Below, piece after piece: positions 61,211 through 64,000 of a stretch of DNA of 64,000 nt. Positions within the stretch are counted from its first letter, which is position 1. Each line of letters opens with the position of its first letter. The notes under the pieces are model-generated. The model was not told where the DNA came from. It worked only from the letters and a program-made list of their open reading frames with translations, and ran no database searches. The stretch lies in assembly GCF_020711255.1 (NCBI RefSeq), contig NZ_JAJFAW010000016.1, positions 1 through 64,000 of the forward strand, in the 5' to 3' direction. Source of the DNA: Hymenobacter plasmatis (lineage in GTDB: Bacteria > Bacteroidota > Bacteroidia > Cytophagales > Hymenobacteraceae). Both the position numbers and the translations under genes were made by a program.

Positions 61211-63568
61211 TTAAAACCTGAAATTGTAAGTCAGCGAAGGAATGACCGGGAACAGCGATACCTGCTTGGCCTGGAAGCCGGTGGTGCGGTCGGTGGCTTT
61301 GTCCTTCACGGTTTCGAAAAACACGAAGTAGGCATTGCGCCGATTGTAGGCGTTGTAAATGCTCAGGGTGAGGTCCTGGTTGCGCCGGGTGCCGATTTTG
61401 TACACCACGCCGAGGTCGAGGCGGTGGTAGGGAATGAGCTGGTAGGAATTGCGGTTGGGGTAAATGGGCACCGGCCGCGGGTCAATGCCCGTGCTCGAGC
61501 CCGGAATGTCCTGCACGCCAAACCGGCCCAACGGCAGCGTGGTGAGCGAGCCCGAGGTATAGATGAAGCTGGCGGTGAGATTGATGCGCGCGTTGAGCTG
61601 ATGCAGCAGCACCACGGTCAGGTTGTGGCGGCGGTCGTAGTTGGGGTGGAAGTCCTGGCCGTTGTTTACGCCGGTGGTGCCGCGCTGGGGCTGGAAATTG
61701 CGCCAGCTCCAGGCCAGCGTGTAGCCTATCCAGCCGGTGGTTTTGCCGGTTTTCTTTTCCAGGTACAGCTCGTCGCCGTAGCTCCAGCTTTTGCCGAAAA
61801 TGAATTCCGCATCCAGTTCGGGGTTTACAAAAAGCTGGGCGCCGTCCTTAAAATCAACTTGGTTGCGGCCCCACTTGTAGTACACTTCGTTGGTGAGCAA
61901 GTACTTGCCCTGGCCCAATAGAAAGCTCACGCCACTGCTCAGCTGCTGCGAGCGCTGCGGCTGCACCGAGAGCCGCGAAGGGTACCAGATATCCGTGGGC
62001 AGCGAGGCACCCGAGTTCGTGACCAGGTGCACGTACTGGTACATCAGGGCGTAGCTGGCCTTGAGCGAGGTACGGTCGTTCAGGGAGTAGCGGGCCGATG
62101 CGCGGGGCTCGAGGCCGCCGTATTGGTTGCTGCCGCTGCGGAAGCCGGTCAGGCGCAGGCCGCCTTCGAGCTGCAGCTTGTCGGTGGCTTTGAAGTTGTC
62201 GGAGGCGTATAGGGCGCCGTCCAGGCCGTAGTAGCTCACATCGGACCCGAAGTTCACGCGGCCGTCGCCGGAATTGGCGTCCAGCCGGCCCACGCCGAAC
62301 TTGTGCTGAGTGAGCTGCGCGCCGGCTTTGAGCACGTGCCGGTCGTTGGGGGTGTACTCAAAATCGGTGCGGCCGCTGTAGTCGGTGATGCTCGAGCCCA
62401 GCTTGAAGCTGAACTGGTCGAGCTTGTTGGTCAGGTCGTATTTGTAATCCGAAACCGATACCGAGGTGTTGACGAAGAGCTTGGGCGAAAAAACGTGGTT
62501 CCAGCGCAGCGTGCCGATGGTGTTGCCCCAGTTGAATTTAAAATCGAACCCGCCCGAGCTGTTGAACCCAAACGTGTCGCGGCCCAGGTAGCCGCTCAGA
62601 AACAGCTGGTCTTTGTCGCCGAGCGTGTAGTTGGCCTTGGCGTTGAGGTCGTAGAAGTAGTAATCGGGAATGGGGCTGTAGTCTTCTTTTCCTTCGTTGG
62701 CCTTGTTGAGGGCGCGCGTGAAAATGTCGAAATACGTGCGGCGGCCCGACACGATGAACGAGCCTTTGCCCTTGTTAATAGGCCCCTCGTAGGTGAGGCG
62801 CGAAGAAATGAGGCCAACACCACCGGTGGCCACGTAGTGCTGGCGGTCACCCTCGCGCAACTTCACATCCACTACCGACGACAGCCGCCCGCCAAATTGA
62901 GCTGGAAAGCCCGATTTGTACAGGTCCACGCTTTGCACGGCATCGGAGTTGAACACCGAAAACAGCCCAAACAAGTGGTTGGGGTTGTACACCAGGGCAT
63001 TGTCGAGGAGTACCAAGTTTTGGTCGGCCGAGCCGCCGCGCACAAACAGGCCGCTGGTGCCCTCGCCGCCGCTCTGAATGCCCGGCTTGAGCTGCAGCGT
63101 TTTCAGAATATCAACTTCGCCAAACAACGCCGGCAGCAGCTTGGCCTCCCGGATGCTGAGGTGCTCGACGCCCATTTGCGTGGTTTTGAGCTTCTCTTCC
63201 AGCGTGGCGGCGCCTTCTACCACCACTTCGCCGAGCTGGTTGCCACTTTCCTCCAGGGCCACGTTGAGGCGCTGGTTTTTGGTCAGGTTCAGCTCGCGGG
63301 TGATTTGCTGATACCCCACGAAGGCCACCACCACTTGGTGCCGCCCGGCCGGCAGGGGCAGGGAGAAATGGCCCAGGGAATCGGCTGCGGTGCCGGTATT
63401 GAGCGCTGGCACAGCCACGCTGGCTCCCGGTAGCGCTTCGCCGCGCGCGCCGCGCACCGTGCCGCTGAGCAGAAAGCGGGCTGCTTCCTGCGACCAGCCC
63501 ACCCGTGGCCAGCCCAAGCCTAACAATAACACTAATAATAAGTAACGCTTAGCAGAACCCACAGGCAT
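61211..63568 (-). CDS. TonB-dependent receptor
   Basis: This 785-residue outer-membrane receptor has a signal peptide (LLLVLLLGLGWPRVGWS), a carboxypeptidase-regulatory domain at about 30-112 (LSGTVRGARGEALPGASVAV) and a plug domain at about 130-235 (GGEGTSGLFVRGGSADQNLVLLDNALVYNP). A 22-strand-type barrel ends in LTYNFRF with a terminal aromatic residue, as needed for barrel assembly. It is paired with the DUF4249 lipoprotein. The start at 63568 lies 22 bases after a TACCTTTG box. Confidence 0.93.
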   Translation of the reverse strand: MPVGSAKRYLLLVLLLGLGWPRVGWSQEAARFLLSGTVRGARGEALPGASVAVPALNTGTAADSLGHFSLPLPAGRHQVVVAFVGYQQITRELNLTKNQRLNVALEESGNQLGEVVVEGAATLEEKLKTTQMGVEHLSIREAKLLPALFGEVDILKTLQLKPGIQSGGEGTSGLFVRGGSADQNLVLLDNALVYNPNHLFGLFSVFNSDAVQSVDLYKSGFPAQFGGRLSSVVDVKLREGDRQHYVATGGVGLISSRLTYEGPINKGKGSFIVSGRRTYFDIFTRALNKANEGKEDYSPIPDYYFYDLNAKANYTLGDKDQLFLSGYLGRDTFGFNSSGGFDFKFNWGNTIGTLRWNHVFSPKLFVNTSVSVSDYKYDLTNKLDQFSFKLGSSITDYSGRTDFEYTPNDRHVLKAGAQLTQHKFGVGRLDANSGDGRVNFGSDVSYYGLDGALYASDNFKATDKLQLEGGLRLTGFRSGSNQYGGLEPRASARYSLNDRTSLKASYALMYQYVHLVTNSGASLPTDIWYPSRLSVQPQRSQQLSSGVSFLLGQGKYLLTNEVYYKWGRNQVDFKDGAQLFVNPELDAEFIFGKSWSYGDELYLEKKTGKTTGWIGYTLAWSWRNFQPQRGTTGVNNGQDFHPNYDRRHNLTVVLLHQLNARINLTASFIYTSGSLTTLPLGRFGVQDIPGSSTGIDPRPVPIYPNRNSYQLIPYHRLDLGVVYKIGTRRNQDLTLSIYNAYNRRNAYFVFFETVKDKATDRTTGFQAKQVSLFPVIPSLTYNFRF

Positions 63569-63590
63569 ACGGTAGCAATCGAGGAAAACA

Positions 63591-63598
63591 CAAAGGTA
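63591..63598 (-). promoter_or_regulatory. -7 box TACCTTTG for the TonB receptor
   Basis: TACCTTTG on the minus strand, 22 bases before the ATG at 63568. Confidence 0.6.
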
Positions 63599-63673
63599 GC
63601 GTGCTCTCCAACGCCCAGTCCGGCTGGATAGTTTGCCGCCCGCTCGCAGCCCCAGCAGCCGGAAACCGAGGAG

Positions 63674-63988
63674 CTAGCTTTTGCCCACAAACGGCTGCAG
63701 CGCCTGGCTGATTTGCGCGGCAGGCACCACGCCCGCCTGCCGCCACACCGGCTGCCCCTGATGGAAGAGAATGAGCGTGGGGATGCTCTGCACGCGGTAT
63801 TGCTGGGCCACCGCCGAGTTGCGGTCCACGTCAATCTTGATGACGCGCAGCTTGCCCCCGTGTTGGGCCGCTACCTGCTCCAGAATGGGCGCCATGGTTT
63901 TGCAGGGGCCGCACCAGGTGGCATAAAAATCGACCAGCACGGGCATGCCCGGGCTGTTGATGAGTTCGGGAAAGGATTTGCGTGGCAC
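63674..63988 (-). CDS. Thioredoxin
   Basis: This thioredoxin of about 104 residues reduces protein disulfides in the cytoplasm. It has VLVDFYATWCGPCKTMAP with the CGPC active site, IKIDVDRNSAVAQQYRV and the cis-proline segment SIPTLILFHQG. No signal peptide is seen. The first in-frame start in the window is GTG at 63988, close to the edge, so the true start may lie just outside; the fold itself is complete. Confidence 0.92.
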   Translation of the reverse strand: MPRKSFPELINSPGMPVLVDFYATWCGPCKTMAPILEQVAAQHGGKLRVIKIDVDRNSAVAQQYRVQSIPTLILFHQGQPVWRQAGVVPAAQISQALQPFVGKS

Positions 63989-64000
63989 GATGATGACGAA

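Overview
The window looks like chromosomal DNA from a GC-rich member of the Bacteroidota, most likely Hymenobacter or a close relative (Cytophagales). The reasons are TonB-linked outer-membrane proteins with carboxypeptidase-regulatory N-termini, GLPGLI and DUF4249 companions, many Sec or lipoprotein signal peptides, no evident Shine-Dalgarno sequences, and a recurring TAnnTTTG promoter box just upstream of start codons. This placement comes from protein and promoter style only; no 16S gene is present. I annotate 53 protein genes and one tRNA. I see no prophage, CRISPR array, transposase gene or rRNA operon.

Layout. 0-10 kb: SpoIIAA/STAS-like protein, MsbA-type ABC exporter, sodium:solute symporter plus TonB-domain protein, thioredoxin-fold protein, metallo-beta-lactamase (MBL) hydrolase, M61 peptidase, methyltransferase, tRNA-Leu(CAG). 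10-21 kb: PAP2 phosphatase, large GAF protein, two lipoproteins, dicarboxylate symporter, two DUF6799 proteins (one carrying an exported actin/Ppx-like domain), dipeptide epimerase, a MarR-YceI pair. 21-29 kb: clpS, recR, a glycosyltransferase fusion, a class I aminotransferase, a heptose-7-phosphate kinase, PhnA-domain protein, hemE. 29-36 kb: outer-membrane protein plus GLPGLI protein, divergent from a histidine kinase and response regulator; then MarC and purE. 36-47 kb: membrane-anchored endonuclease/phosphatase-family protein, lipoprotein, dnaK, alpha/beta hydrolase plus rluE, a second MBL protein with an NAD-binding protein, a large VWA protein. 47-64 kb: fabG, geranylgeranyl-reductase-like flavoprotein, TPR lipoprotein, lpdA, Clc channel, EamA transporter, rarA, sppA-punA, a lipocalin-like lipoprotein, a DUF4249/TonB-receptor pair, thioredoxin.

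Genes that appear to act together: SSS symporter with the TonB-domain protein; the kinase/regulator pair beside the GLPGLI/outer-membrane pair; MarR with YceI; the DUF4249 lipoprotein with its receptor; sppA with punA; rluE with the hydrolase.

The most unusual content lies between genes. A family of 80-100 bp palindromic elements (outer ends GTCATGC...GCATGAC) is present in at least seven full or near-full copies, plus a half copy, a collapsed remnant and a diverged relative. Further intergenic palindromes are a perfect 37-bp-arm hairpin at 27283-27359, a perfect 36-bp-arm inverted repeat at 47791-47898, and a nested composite at 49213-49501. The 9-mer AGCTCAATT also seems over-represented.
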